Origin: Actinomycetes bacterium
GTDB taxonomy: Bacteria; Actinomycetota; Thermoleophilia; Gaiellales; Gaiellaceae
Length of the DNA: 9,566 nucleotides
Direction of reading: 5' to 3'
NCBI GenBank assembly: GCA_025350775.1
Contig: JANXXF010000231.1
Coordinates: forward strand, 1-9,566
The notes under the pieces were generated by a model. That model was not told where the DNA came from, searched no databases, and saw only the letters and a list, made by a program, of their open reading frames with translations. Both the position numbers and the translations under genes were made by a program. This document shows, in pieces, positions 1 to 7,252 of the stretch (position 1 is the stretch's first letter; every line of letters begins with the position of its first letter).

Positions 1-1017
1 ATCGCCGAGCAGCTCCCGGATCAACGAAGGCACCCGCTCCAGCTCGGACTGGGGCACGATGACGGCGCCGCCGCCTGCCTCGAAGTGACGCGCGTTCTTC
101 GTCTGGTGATCGCCGGTCGCGAACGGGAAGGGGACGAGGATGGCGGGCTTCCCGGCGGCGGCGACCTCCCACACGGAGCCGCCGGCACGGGCGACGACGA
201 GGTCGCTCGCCGACAGCGCGGCGCCGAAGTCGTTGGTGAACGCGACGAGCCGGTAGCCGGCGCGGGCGACCCGGGGGGCGAGCGAGGCGTAGTCGCGCTC
301 GCCGCAGAGATGGAGCACGGCCGGCGCAGGGGCGCCGCCGCTCGCGGCGTCCCCGACCGCGGCGCCCCCACCCGCGGCACCGCCGAACTCCGCGATCACC
401 AGCTCGTTAAGCGCCCGCGCGCCCTGGCCACCACCGAACACCAGCAGCACCGGCCCCTCGGCCGGTAACCCGAACAGCTCGCGCGCCGCGGCGGGATCCA
501 CCGGCCGCGACCGGGCCGGCACCGGGCGGCCGGTCACGCGCACCTTCGGCCCGGCCACGCCGTCGACTGGGAGGGCGAGGAAGAGGCGCCGCGCGAACGG
601 CAGCGCGAGCCGGTTCGCCAGCCCGAGGTGCGCATCCGCCTCGGTGAGCGCGGTCGGGATGCGGCGCAGCGCGGCGGCCAGCACCATCGGGCCGGCGACA
701 TAGCCGCCGCCGCCCAGCACGACGTCCGGCCGGCGCGCGGCGAGGATCCGCAGGCAGGTCAGCGGCGCGACGGCAGCCCGCCCGAGCGCGCGCAGGAGCG
801 GCAGCCCGGGCCGGCGCGGGAAGCCGGAGATCCGGAAGCTGTCGAAGGCGTAGCCCGCCTCAGTGACGAGACGCGCTTCGACGCGATCCGGCGACCCGGC
901 CCACGTCACTTGCACGCCGCGCTGCTGGAGCGCTTCGGCGATCGCCAGTGCCGGCAGGACGTGCCCTGCTGTCCCCCCGGCTGCGATCAGGCACCGCAGC
1001 TGTCTTTTCTGCAACAT
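1..1017 (-). CDS. murG: MurG, lipid II-forming GlcNAc transferase (3' end cut by window edge)
   Basis: Adds GlcNAc from UDP-GlcNAc to lipid I on the inner membrane face, giving lipid II. The frame is open from base 1020 to base 1 (340 codons), so roughly the last 20-40 residues are missing. Numbered from the ATG at 1020, visible landmarks are the N-domain loop GGTAGHVLPALA (15-26), GGGGYVAGP (103-111), FGGGQGARALN (195-205), and the donor-sugar region ARAGGSVWEVAAAGKP (277-292) followed by DHQTKNA (304-310). Two adjacent ATG codons exist (1020, 1017). An AGGAG at 1023-1027 lies 2 nt from the first and 5 nt from the second, so I chose 1017. The usual HEQN-type segment is replaced by TEADAHLGLANR (126-137), and a Gly/Ala-rich insert occupies about 211-235. 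The start lies inside the ftsW frame. Family assignment is firm; the exact start is less so. Confidence 0.95.
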   Translation of the reverse strand, partial: MLQKRQLRCLIAAGGTAGHVLPALAIAEALQQRGVQVTWAGSPDRVEARLVTEAGYAFDSFRISGFPRRPGLPLLRALGRAAVAPLTCLRILAARRPDVVLGGGGYVAGPMVLAAALRRIPTALTEADAHLGLANRLALPFARRLFLALPVDGVAGPKVRVTGRPVPARSRPVDPAAARELFGLPAEGPVLLVFGGGQGARALNELVIAEFGGAAGGGAAVGDAASGGAPAPAVLHLCGERDYASLAPRVARAGYRLVAFTNDFGAALSASDLVVARAGGSVWEVAAAGKPAILVPFPFATGDHQTKNARHFEAGGGAVIVPQSELERVPSLIRELLGD

Positions 1018-2095
1018 CATGGCTCCTGGCGATGTTAAGGAGAACGCCCACGGCTGCGAGCGTCACGACCAGTGCGGTGCCACCGTACGACACGAACGGC
1101 AGCGGGATGCCGGTGAGCGGCGCCAGCCCCATCACGGCGGCGAGGTTGATCGCCGCCTGTCCGCAGACGAGCACCGTCATGCCGGCGGCGAGCCGCTTGC
1201 CGAACGGGTCACGGCAGGCCAGCGCGATGCGGAAGCCGGCGTAGCCGAAGAGGATGAAGCCGACGATCACGGCGACCGAGCCGACGAGCCCGAGCTCCTC
1301 GCCGATGATCGCGAAGATCATGTCGGTGTGCGACTCGGGCAGGTAGAAGATTTTCTGGACGCCGTTGCCCAGCCCGACGCCGAAGATGCCGCCGGAGCCG
1401 AGGCCGATCATCGCCTGCACGGTCTGGAAGCCGGCCCCCTGCGGGTCAGCCCATGGGTTGAGGAAGCTGAAGACGCGGGCGCGCCGGTACGGCTCGATCC
1501 AGACGGAGAGCGTGCCGATCGCCAACGTCACGGCCATCGCGATCGAGAGCGGCCGGAGCGGCGTCCCGGCAATCAGCAGCATGCCGGCGACCATCACGAC
1601 CAGCGAGATCGTCGTGCCGAGGTCGGGCTGCGCGAGCAGCAGCACCGCGAAGAGCCCGATCAGCAGGCCCCACGGGCGGGCGAGCTCGCCGAGGGTCTGC
1701 GGTGGGCGCCGCCGGGCGAGCAGGCTGGCAGCCCAGATCGCCACGGCGAGCTTCGCCAGCTCCGACGGCTGGAAGACCAGCGGGCCGAAGCCGATCCAGC
1801 GGCGGGCGCCGTTGACGACCTGCCCCATGCCGAGCACGACCAGCAGCAGCACCAGGCTGGCGCCGATCAGCAGCGGCGCGAGCTGGCGCAGCCGGCGGTA
1901 GTCGGTGCGGGCGAGGATCGCCAGCAGGGCGACGCCGATCGCCGCCGAGATCCCCTGGCGCATCAGGTAGTAGGTCGGGTTGCCGCTCGTGACGGTGGCC
2001 GACCCGGAGGTGGCGCTGAACACCATCACCAGGCCGAAGGCGAGCAGCGCGAGGGTGACAAGGACGAGCAGGTTCGACTCGACGCGGGACTTCAC
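860..2095 (-). CDS. ftsW: FtsW, septal SEDS peptidoglycan glycosyltransferase
   Basis: Polytopic membrane enzyme of the SEDS family that polymerises lipid II into glycan strands at the division site, working with FtsI. The 411-aa product starts with a hydrophobic segment (about 8-28). Signatures are GARRWIGFGPLVFQPSELAK (96-115), QPDLGTT (156-162), YLPESHTDMIFAIIGEELG (251-269) with the presumed catalytic Asp at 258, and GIPLPFVSYGGTAL (329-342). I chose the GTG at 2095 because the frame upstream reads through the end of murD as non-homologous residues; a weak AAGGG lies just upstream. The SEDS core ends near residue 357 (VLLNIARS). Then come 53 Arg/Ala/Ser-rich residues encoded entirely over the start of murG, giving a 158-161 nt overlap. 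That tail may be genuine or may reflect a 1-nt error. RodA is the main alternative, but the dcw position supports FtsW. Confidence 0.93.
   Translation of the reverse strand: MKSRVESNLLVLVTLALLAFGLVMVFSATSGSATVTSGNPTYYLMRQGISAAIGVALLAILARTDYRRLRQLAPLLIGASLVLLLVVLGMGQVVNGARRWIGFGPLVFQPSELAKLAVAIWAASLLARRRPPQTLGELARPWGLLIGLFAVLLLAQPDLGTTISLVVMVAGMLLIAGTPLRPLSIAMAVTLAIGTLSVWIEPYRRARVFSFLNPWADPQGAGFQTVQAMIGLGSGGIFGVGLGNGVQKIFYLPESHTDMIFAIIGEELGLVGSVAVIVGFILFGYAGFRIALACRDPFGKRLAAGMTVLVCGQAAINLAAVMGLAPLTGIPLPFVSYGGTALVVTLAAVGVLLNIARSHDVAEKTAAVPDRSRGDSRARPAGTGDRRSAPAARRASDVGRVAGSRRSASRH
1023..1027 (-). promoter_or_regulatory. Shine-Dalgarno site for murG
   Basis: Minus-strand AGGAG sits inside the 3' part of the ftsW frame, 2 nt before the ATG at 1020 and 5 nt before the ATG at 1017. 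The spacing favours the second ATG. It shows that ribosomes can enter murG independently, well before the ftsW frame reaches its stop at 860. Confidence 0.6.
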
Positions 2096-2150
2096 GGCCG
2101 GCCCTTGCGGGCGTCGCCCCGGACCGTGCTGAGCAGCTCTCGCCGGAGAA
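2096..2150 (-). other. murD-ftsW spacer, 55 bp
   Basis: GC-rich spacer, one of the two longest in the cluster. It holds only a 4-bp stem (GCCC/GGGC) with no T-run, so I see no intrinsic terminator. No convincing -10/-35 pair is visible. Read-through from murD into ftsW is the likely arrangement. Confidence 0.5.
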
Positions 2151-3365
2151 TCACCCGTCAAGGTTCGACACGAGCCTGCGGTATTCCTCGCCGCGCTGCT
2201 CGAAGTTGTCGAACTGGTCGAAGCTCGCGCACGCCGGCGACAGCAGCACGACGTCGCCGGGGCGCGCGGCAGCAGCAGCGTGGGCGACCGCGACGGCCAG
2301 CGTGCCGGCGCGCTCGAAGGCGGCACCGGCGCGGTCGAGCGCCGCCGCCAGCTCCTCGGTCGCCTCGCCGATCAGGTAGATGGCCCGCGCCCGGTCGCGC
2401 GCGTCCCCGGCCAGCTCGTCGAAGCTCTCCCCCTTTAGCGAGCCGCCCAGGATCACCAGCAGCGGCGCCGCGAACGCCGCCAGGGCCCGGCGCGCAGCAG
2501 CGGTGTTCGTCGCCTTCGAGTCGTTCACGTAGCGCACGCCGGCGAGCTCGCGAACGGGCTCCAGCCGGTGCTGAACGCCGGGAAAGGCCAGCAGCGCCTC
2601 GGCGATGGCGCTGTCCGGAATGCCGGCCGCCCGCGCCGCGGCGGTGGCGGCGGCGGCGTTCTCGCGGTTGTGGGCGCCCGGGATGAGCGGCTCCGCCGGC
2701 AGCGGGTCGGTGGCAGCGAACTCGCAGCGCCGCCCCTCCCCCGGCACCGCCCCGAACCCGCGCGGGACGACCGCCACGTCGGCGGGCCCCTGCGCCGCGA
2801 AGATGCGTAGCTTCGCCGCCCGGTACGCGTCGAAGGTGCCGTGCCGGTCGAGATGGTCGGGCTCCAGGTTCAGCAGCACGGCGACGCGCGGCCGGAACGC
2901 CTCGACGTCCTCGAGCTGAAACGACGATGTCTCGCAGACAACCCAGGTAGCCGGGGCCGTCTCTTCCGGATCGACGCTGGTGAGGGCACGGCCGACGTTG
3001 CCGGCGACCTCCACGGGCAGGACGGCGGCCCGGAAGATCGCGCCGAGCAGCTCCGTCGTCGTCGTCTTGCCGTTGGTGCCGGTCACGGCCACGAACGGCC
3101 GCGGCGCGAGCAGCCGGAAGCCGAGCTCCAGCTCGCTCCAGACCGGTATGCCGCGTCGCCGAGCCTCGATCACGAGCGGGTGCTGTCCCGGCACGCCGGG
3201 GCTCTTGACCAGCAGCCCGGCCCCGTCCAGCAGCACGGGATCGCCGTCGGGCCCGAGCTTGCGGTCGACGCGGACGACCTCGACGCCCCGCCGCTCGAGC
3301 ACCGCTGCAGCGGCCACGCCGGAGCGCGCCATGCCCAGCACGACAGCCCTCCGTGGCAGCTCCAT
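2151..3365 (-). CDS. murD: MurD, UDP-MurNAc-L-Ala:D-Glu ligase
   Basis: Cytoplasmic ATP-dependent ligase that adds D-glutamate to UDP-MurNAc-L-alanine. The 404-aa product is slightly short for the family but has all three Mur ligase domains. The N-domain shows VLGMARSG (9-16) and SPGVP (55-59). The central ATPase has GTNGKTTT (96-103), CETSSFQLED (144-153), NLEPDHLDRH (166-175) and a Lys at 185 in the usual carbamylated-lysine position. The C-domain has HR (266-267), NDSKATN (281-287), GGSLKG (307-312) and SPACASFDQFDNFEQRG (376-392), which is strongly MurD-specific. The frame stays open upstream to 3473, but those residues overlay mraY. The ATG at 3365 shares its A with the mraY stop (TGATG), so translation is probably coupled to mraY. 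No strong ribosome-binding site precedes it. Confidence 0.97.
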   Translation of the reverse strand: MELPRRAVVLGMARSGVAAAAVLERRGVEVVRVDRKLGPDGDPVLLDGAGLLVKSPGVPGQHPLVIEARRRGIPVWSELELGFRLLAPRPFVAVTGTNGKTTTTELLGAIFRAAVLPVEVAGNVGRALTSVDPEETAPATWVVCETSSFQLEDVEAFRPRVAVLLNLEPDHLDRHGTFDAYRAAKLRIFAAQGPADVAVVPRGFGAVPGEGRRCEFAATDPLPAEPLIPGAHNRENAAAATAAARAAGIPDSAIAEALLAFPGVQHRLEPVRELAGVRYVNDSKATNTAAARRALAAFAAPLLVILGGSLKGESFDELAGDARDRARAIYLIGEATEELAAALDRAGAAFERAGTLAVAVAHAAAAARPGDVVLLSPACASFDQFDNFEQRGEEYRRLVSNLDG

Positions 3366-4378
3366 CAGCTGCGGAAGAACTTGAAGTAGTAGCGGTAGTA
3401 CAGCGCGAAGCCGCCCGCGCAGAGGATCGCCGCGATGATCCAGAAGCGCACCATGATCTTCGTCTCCGACCACGACTTCATCTCGAAGTGGTGGTGGATC
3501 GGCGCCATCAGGAACACCCGTTTTCCGTAGCGCTTGAACGAGGCGACCTGGATGATCACCGAGAGCGCCTCGATCAGGAAGATGCCGCCGATGAACAGCA
3601 GCAGCACCTCCGTCTTCATGACGATCGCAAAGCCGGCGAGCGCTCCGCCCAGGGCCATCGAGCCGGTGTCCCCCATGAAGACCTCAGCCGGGAAGGCGTT
3701 GAACCAGATGAAGCCGACGATGCCGCCGATCAGTGCCGCGCAGAGGATGCCCAGATCGAGGTAGAGCTGGTTGCGGTGGCCGGGCGGCCCGGAGCGGATG
3801 TACGCGATCACGATCATCGCAACGAAGGTGAAGAGGGCGATCACGCCGGTGCCGCCGGCGAGCCCGTCGAGGCCGTCCGTGAGGTTCACCCCGTTGGCGG
3901 CCCCCGCGATGATCAGAAACAGGAACGGATACCAGCCGTACGAGAGCGGCAGCGAGACATCGGCGATCGGGATGTACACCGAGGTCGAGAAGCCGCGGTG
4001 CTGGAGGACGACCGAGACGACCGCCGTGATCACGGCGAGCAGCAGAAGCTTCCAGCGGCCGGAGAGGCCGAGCGAGCGGCGCTTCGTCAGCTTCGCCCAG
4101 TCGTCGACGAAGCCGATCGCGGCGCAACCCATGGTGATGAAGAGGACGAGCAGCGCATTCGTCGTGTAGCGGTTGAGCGCAAGGAAGGGGATGACCGCAG
4201 CCAGCAGGAAGAGCAGGCCGCCCATCGTCGGCGTGCCCTGCTTGACCCGGTGGTGTCGGGGCCCGTCCTCGCGGATCGGCTGCCCGAAGGTGTTCGTACG
4301 CAGGAAGTCGATGAACTTCGGGCCCGCGGCGATCGAGATCGCGAGCGCAATGAGTGCAGAGACGACGATCCGGACCAT
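3365..4378 (-). CDS. mraY: MraY, phospho-MurNAc-pentapeptide translocase
   Basis: Integral membrane enzyme that transfers phospho-MurNAc-pentapeptide from UDP to undecaprenyl phosphate, making lipid I. The 337-aa product has about ten hydrophobic segments. Family motifs are IREDGPRHHRVKQGTPTMGG (35-54), the Asp pair in FVDDWAKL (90-97), NGVNLTDGLDGLAGG (162-176), FMGDTGS (234-240) and the HHH loop in KRVFLMAPIHHHFE (286-299). The Asp residues at 92, 93 and 237 and the His cluster at 295-297 match the known active-site positions of the family. ATG start, 13 bp after the murF stop, without an obvious Shine-Dalgarno. Its TGA overlaps the murD ATG by one base. The HHH loop separates it from WecA-type relatives. 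Confidence 0.98.
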   Translation of the reverse strand: MVRIVVSALIALAISIAAGPKFIDFLRTNTFGQPIREDGPRHHRVKQGTPTMGGLLFLLAAVIPFLALNRYTTNALLVLFITMGCAAIGFVDDWAKLTKRRSLGLSGRWKLLLLAVITAVVSVVLQHRGFSTSVYIPIADVSLPLSYGWYPFLFLIIAGAANGVNLTDGLDGLAGGTGVIALFTFVAMIVIAYIRSGPPGHRNQLYLDLGILCAALIGGIVGFIWFNAFPAEVFMGDTGSMALGGALAGFAIVMKTEVLLLFIGGIFLIEALSVIIQVASFKRYGKRVFLMAPIHHHFEMKSWSETKIMVRFWIIAAILCAGGFALYYRYYFKFFRS

Positions 4379-4391
4379 CGGGCCTAGGTTC

Positions 4392-5681
4392 TCAGACGGC
4401 CCGGAGGGCGTCGGCCACGCGCTCCAGCCCCAGCGACCGCGACGCCTTCACCAGCACGTGGTCACCGGGGCGGAGCAGCGAGCGGGCGAGGGCGATCGCG
4501 GCGTCGGCATCGGGGGCCCAGGAGCCGGGCGGCCCCTCGTCGAGGTAGTGCCGGCCCAGCTCGCCCACGGCCAGCAGCTCGTCGACGCCGAGCTCCCGCG
4601 CGGCCCGACCGAGCTCGCGGTGCAGCTCCGCTGCCGCCGGGCCGAGCTCGGCCATCGCGCCGAGGATGGCGACCCGCCGGCGGCCGTGCGCCCGCCGCGC
4701 CTGGTGCTCGAGCGCGGCCCGCAGCGAGCCAGGATTGGCGTTGTAGGCGTCGTTGACGAGGACGCCCCCGCCGGCGAGCGGGTGCTCCTCGCCGCGCCAG
4801 GCCGACAGCACGAGCTGCGAGGCGCCTTCGGCTGCCCGCTCGAGCGGCAGGCCGAGCGCCTCGTAGGCGACGAGCGCGGCCAGGGCGTTCTGCGCCTGAT
4901 GCATGGATGTAAAGCTCCAGTCGAGGGTTAGTCTTCGTCCCGCCAGGTCGAAGGTCACGCGGCTGCCGCCGGCGGCATCTTCGAACTCGACCACCCTGTA
5001 GGGCGCGTCCGGCCCGGTGCGTCGCAACTCGATGTCATCGCGCTGCAGCCACGGCTCCAGCACGTGCACGCCGTCGGGAACGACCGCGATACCACCCGGC
5101 GCGAGCCCGGCGACGATCTCCGCCTTCGCGCGGGCGATGTTTTCGAGCGAACCGAGCAGCTCGAGGTGCGCCGGCGCGATGGTGGTGATGACGGCGACGT
5201 CCGGCGCGGCGATGGAGCAGAGCGAGGCGATCTGCCCCAGCCCCCGCATCGCCAGCTCGAGCACGACGAGCTCCGTATCGGGCTCGACACGACAGAGGGT
5301 GAGCGGCACGCCGATCTCGTTGTTGAAGCTCTGCTCGGCGGCAACGGTGCGAATGACCGGCTTGCAGAGGGCCGCCAGGATGTCCTTCGTCGAGGTCTTG
5401 CCGTTGGAGCCGGTGATCCCGACGACCCGCGCCCGCGAGCGGGAGCGCACCGCCCGACCGAGCGCCGCCAGCGCCTCGTGCCCGTCGTCCGGCAGCAGCG
5501 TGGCGGCGGCCCCTGCGGCGAGCGCCTGGTTGCGGAACGCCGCACCCCGGCCAAGCGCAACGAAGAGGTCACCGGGCCGCAGCGCGCGCGAGTCGATCGA
5601 CACCCCGGCGACCGCCGTGGCCCCGGGAGCAGCGTCGAGCACTCCGAGGCCGGCCAGCTCGGTGAGCGGCAACGGGATCAC
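4392..5681 (-). CDS. murF: MurF, UDP-MurNAc-tripeptide:D-Ala-D-Ala ligase
   Basis: Cytoplasmic ATP-dependent ligase that adds D-Ala-D-Ala to the UDP-MurNAc-tripeptide, giving the pentapeptide substrate of MraY next door. The 429-aa product has an N-domain with SIDSRALRPGDLFVAL (28-43), a P-loop GITGSNGKTSTKD (88-100), SFNNEIGVPLTL (118-129), APAHLELLGS (169-178), HQAQNALAA (261-269), and a C-domain with NDAYNANPGSL (310-320), which is diagnostic for MurF. The GTG start at 5681 overlaps the murE stop (GTGA) and is preceded by AGGAG at 7-nt spacing. Two departures are visible. The N-domain lacks the usual HDF stretch (FRNQAL instead), and the C-domain LGDM.ELG motif reads LGAMAELG (340-347). 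Other motifs are intact, so I expect an active enzyme. Confidence 0.96.
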   Translation of the reverse strand: MIPLPLTELAGLGVLDAAPGATAVAGVSIDSRALRPGDLFVALGRGAAFRNQALAAGAAATLLPDDGHEALAALGRAVRSRSRARVVGITGSNGKTSTKDILAALCKPVIRTVAAEQSFNNEIGVPLTLCRVEPDTELVVLELAMRGLGQIASLCSIAAPDVAVITTIAPAHLELLGSLENIARAKAEIVAGLAPGGIAVVPDGVHVLEPWLQRDDIELRRTGPDAPYRVVEFEDAAGGSRVTFDLAGRRLTLDWSFTSMHQAQNALAALVAYEALGLPLERAAEGASQLVLSAWRGEEHPLAGGGVLVNDAYNANPGSLRAALEHQARRAHGRRRVAILGAMAELGPAAAELHRELGRAARELGVDELLAVGELGRHYLDEGPPGSWAPDADAAIALARSLLRPGDHVLVKASRSLGLERVADALRAV

Positions 5682-7252
5682 GGCGTCGCTCCTGTGGGGC
5701 CGCCCGCCACGCGGCCACCGGCCACGCGGCCACCGGCCTCGCGACCACCGGCCTCGCGACCTTTGCCACCACGGCTACCGTCCGGCACGCCGCCGCCGAG
5801 CGCCCGCAGGGCCTCCGCCGCGACGCTGCGGTCGTCGAACGGGTGCATCACCCCGGCCACCTCCTGCCCCTGCTCGTGACCCTTGCCCGCAACTACGACG
5901 ACGTCGCCCGCCCGCGCCAGCCGGACGGCCCGAGCAATCGCGGCGCCTCTTTCAATCTCTACCTCAACTTGAGCTACAGACCCAGTCACCACCTCGGCAA
6001 TGATCGACTCCGGCCGCTCGCTGCGCGGATTGTCCGAGGTAACGATGGCAATGTCGGCCAGCTCGCTCGCGATCCGCCCCATCTCGGGCCGCTTGCCGCG
6101 ATCGCGATCGCCACCCGCACCGAAGACTGCGACCACCCGGCCACCGCTCGCCTGCGCCAGCTCCCGCGCCGTGAGCAGCACGTTTTCGAGACCGTCCGGC
6201 GTGTGCGCATAGTCGACGACGAGTGTGAACGGCTGCCCCTCGTCGACCGCCTCGAAGCGGCCAGGCACCCCCGGCAGCGCCGCGATGCCCGCCGAAATCG
6301 CCTCGGCCGGAAGCCCGAGCAGCAGGCTCACGGCAACGGCGCCGAGCACGTTCTCGACGTTGAAGCGCCCGCGCAGACGGCTCTCCACGCGCACACCGGC
6401 TGCGCTGAAGCGGGCGCCCGCCCCGTCCAGCTGCAGGCCCTCGGGCCGCACGTCGGCGTCGTCGGCAAAGCCGAAGGTGAGGAGCGGCGCTTCGGCGCGG
6501 GCGCGTAGCTCGTCGGCGAGCCGCCGCCCCCAGGGGTCGCCGCAGTTGACGGCAGCGGGCGGCCGCGCTGCACCGACGGCGGCAGGGACGAACAGCGCCC
6601 GCTTCGCCTCGAAGTACTGCTCCATCGTCCCGTGGAAGTCGAGATGATCCTGGGTGAGGTTCGTGAAGGCCAGCGCGGCGAAGCGGGTGCCGTCGAGGCG
6701 GTGGAGCGCTGCCGCGATCGAGGATGCCTCCATCGCGCAGGCCCAATCGCCGGCCCCGAGCATCTTGCGGAACGCTCGCTGGAGGTCGATCGCCTCGGGC
6801 GTCGTCCGCGCCACCGGCCGCAGCTCGCCGCCGATCCGGCTCTCGACGGTGCCGAGCAGGCCCGTCTGCAGCCCGGCGGCCTCGAGGATCGAGGCGAGCA
6901 GGTACGCGGTCGTCGTCTTGCCGTTCGTCCCGGTGACGCCGGCGACCCGCAGCTCGCGCGTCGGCTCGCCGAAGAACGCGGCCGCCGCCACGGCCATCGC
7001 CCGGCGGGCGTCTGCCACCAAAAGCTGGGGCACGGGCAGCTGCAGCCGCCGCTCGCAGACGAGCGCCACGGCGCCGGCCGCCACTGCCTCGGCTGCGAAG
7101 TCGTGGCCGTCGTGCCGGAGGCCGGGGACGCAGAAGAAGAGGGCACCGGGCCGCACCGCGCGGCCGTCGTAGGTGAGGTCGCACACCTCGACCGAGGCGC
7201 GATTGACGACGTCGGTCGGAGCGAGCGCCGTGATCAGCCGCTCCAGGTTCAT
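5678..7252 (-). CDS. murE: MurE, UDP-MurNAc-dipeptide:diaminopimelate ligase
   Basis: Cytoplasmic ligase that adds the third stem-peptide residue. The 524-aa product shows GVTGTNGKTTTAYLL (105-119), TTPEAIDLQ (150-158), EASS (175-178), FTNLTQDHLDFHG (196-208), a Lys at 217 in the carbamylated-lysine position, VVDYAHTPDGLENVL (345-359) and GKGHEQGQ (456-463). DNPR at 407-410 is the signature of enzymes adding diaminopimelate rather than lysine; the isomer cannot be read from this. Residue 179, usually His after the ESS-type motif, is Ile. The catalytic core ends near residue 485. The last ~39 residues are a Gly/Arg tail with five-residue repeats (AGGRV, AGGRE) from a 15-bp DNA tandem repeat. 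ATG start, 52 bp after ftsI, with no clear Shine-Dalgarno. The TGA overlaps the murF GTG. Confidence 0.97.
   Translation of the reverse strand: MNLERLITALAPTDVVNRASVEVCDLTYDGRAVRPGALFFCVPGLRHDGHDFAAEAVAAGAVALVCERRLQLPVPQLLVADARRAMAVAAAAFFGEPTRELRVAGVTGTNGKTTTAYLLASILEAAGLQTGLLGTVESRIGGELRPVARTTPEAIDLQRAFRKMLGAGDWACAMEASSIAAALHRLDGTRFAALAFTNLTQDHLDFHGTMEQYFEAKRALFVPAAVGAARPPAAVNCGDPWGRRLADELRARAEAPLLTFGFADDADVRPEGLQLDGAGARFSAAGVRVESRLRGRFNVENVLGAVAVSLLLGLPAEAISAGIAALPGVPGRFEAVDEGQPFTLVVDYAHTPDGLENVLLTARELAQASGGRVVAVFGAGGDRDRGKRPEMGRIASELADIAIVTSDNPRSERPESIIAEVVTGSVAQVEVEIERGAAIARAVRLARAGDVVVVAGKGHEQGQEVAGVMHPFDDRSVAAEALRALGGGVPDGSRGGKGREAGGREAGGRVAGGRVAGGPTGATP
5689..5693 (-). promoter_or_regulatory. 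Shine-Dalgarno site for murF
   Basis: Minus-strand AGGAG ends 7 nt before the GTG at 5681 and lies within the last codons of murE. It fixes the murF start and, with the GTGA overlap, supports tight translational linkage of murE and murF. It is the best-spaced ribosome-binding site among the starts examined. Confidence 0.75.
5708..5760 (-). repeat. 15-bp tandem repeat in the 3' end of murE
   Basis: Plus-strand unit CACGCGGCCACCGGC occurs at 5708-5722 and 5723-5737 without change, at 5738-5752 with two changes, and as a partial copy from 5753. Units are in phase with murE codons and encode AGGRV, AGGRV, AGGRE and a degenerate GKGRE. The identical third positions of the two left-hand copies suggest recent duplication by slippage. 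Confidence 0.9.

Noticed and set aside
2096..2150. Terminator between murD and ftsW
   Set aside because: Only a 4-bp stem and no T-run follow murD.
2096..2326. Longer FtsW starting upstream at 2326
   Set aside because: The extra 77 residues are the out-of-frame reading of the murD 3' end and resemble no SEDS N-terminus. The membrane protein begins right after the GTG at 2095.
863..2686. Long plus-strand open frame (607 codons) opposite ftsW and murD
   Set aside because: It is rich in Arg, Ala, Gly and Asp with no recognisable domain, and lies antisense to two clear genes. In such GC-rich DNA the strand opposite a real gene rarely meets stop codons.
3366..3473. Longer MurD starting at 3473
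   Set aside because: The extra 36 residues overlay the end of mraY in another frame. MurD homology begins at the ATG at 3365.
3353..4387. Plus-strand open frame (344 codons) mirroring mraY
   Set aside because: Almost exactly the length of mraY and made of charged residues, as expected from the antisense of a hydrophobic protein.
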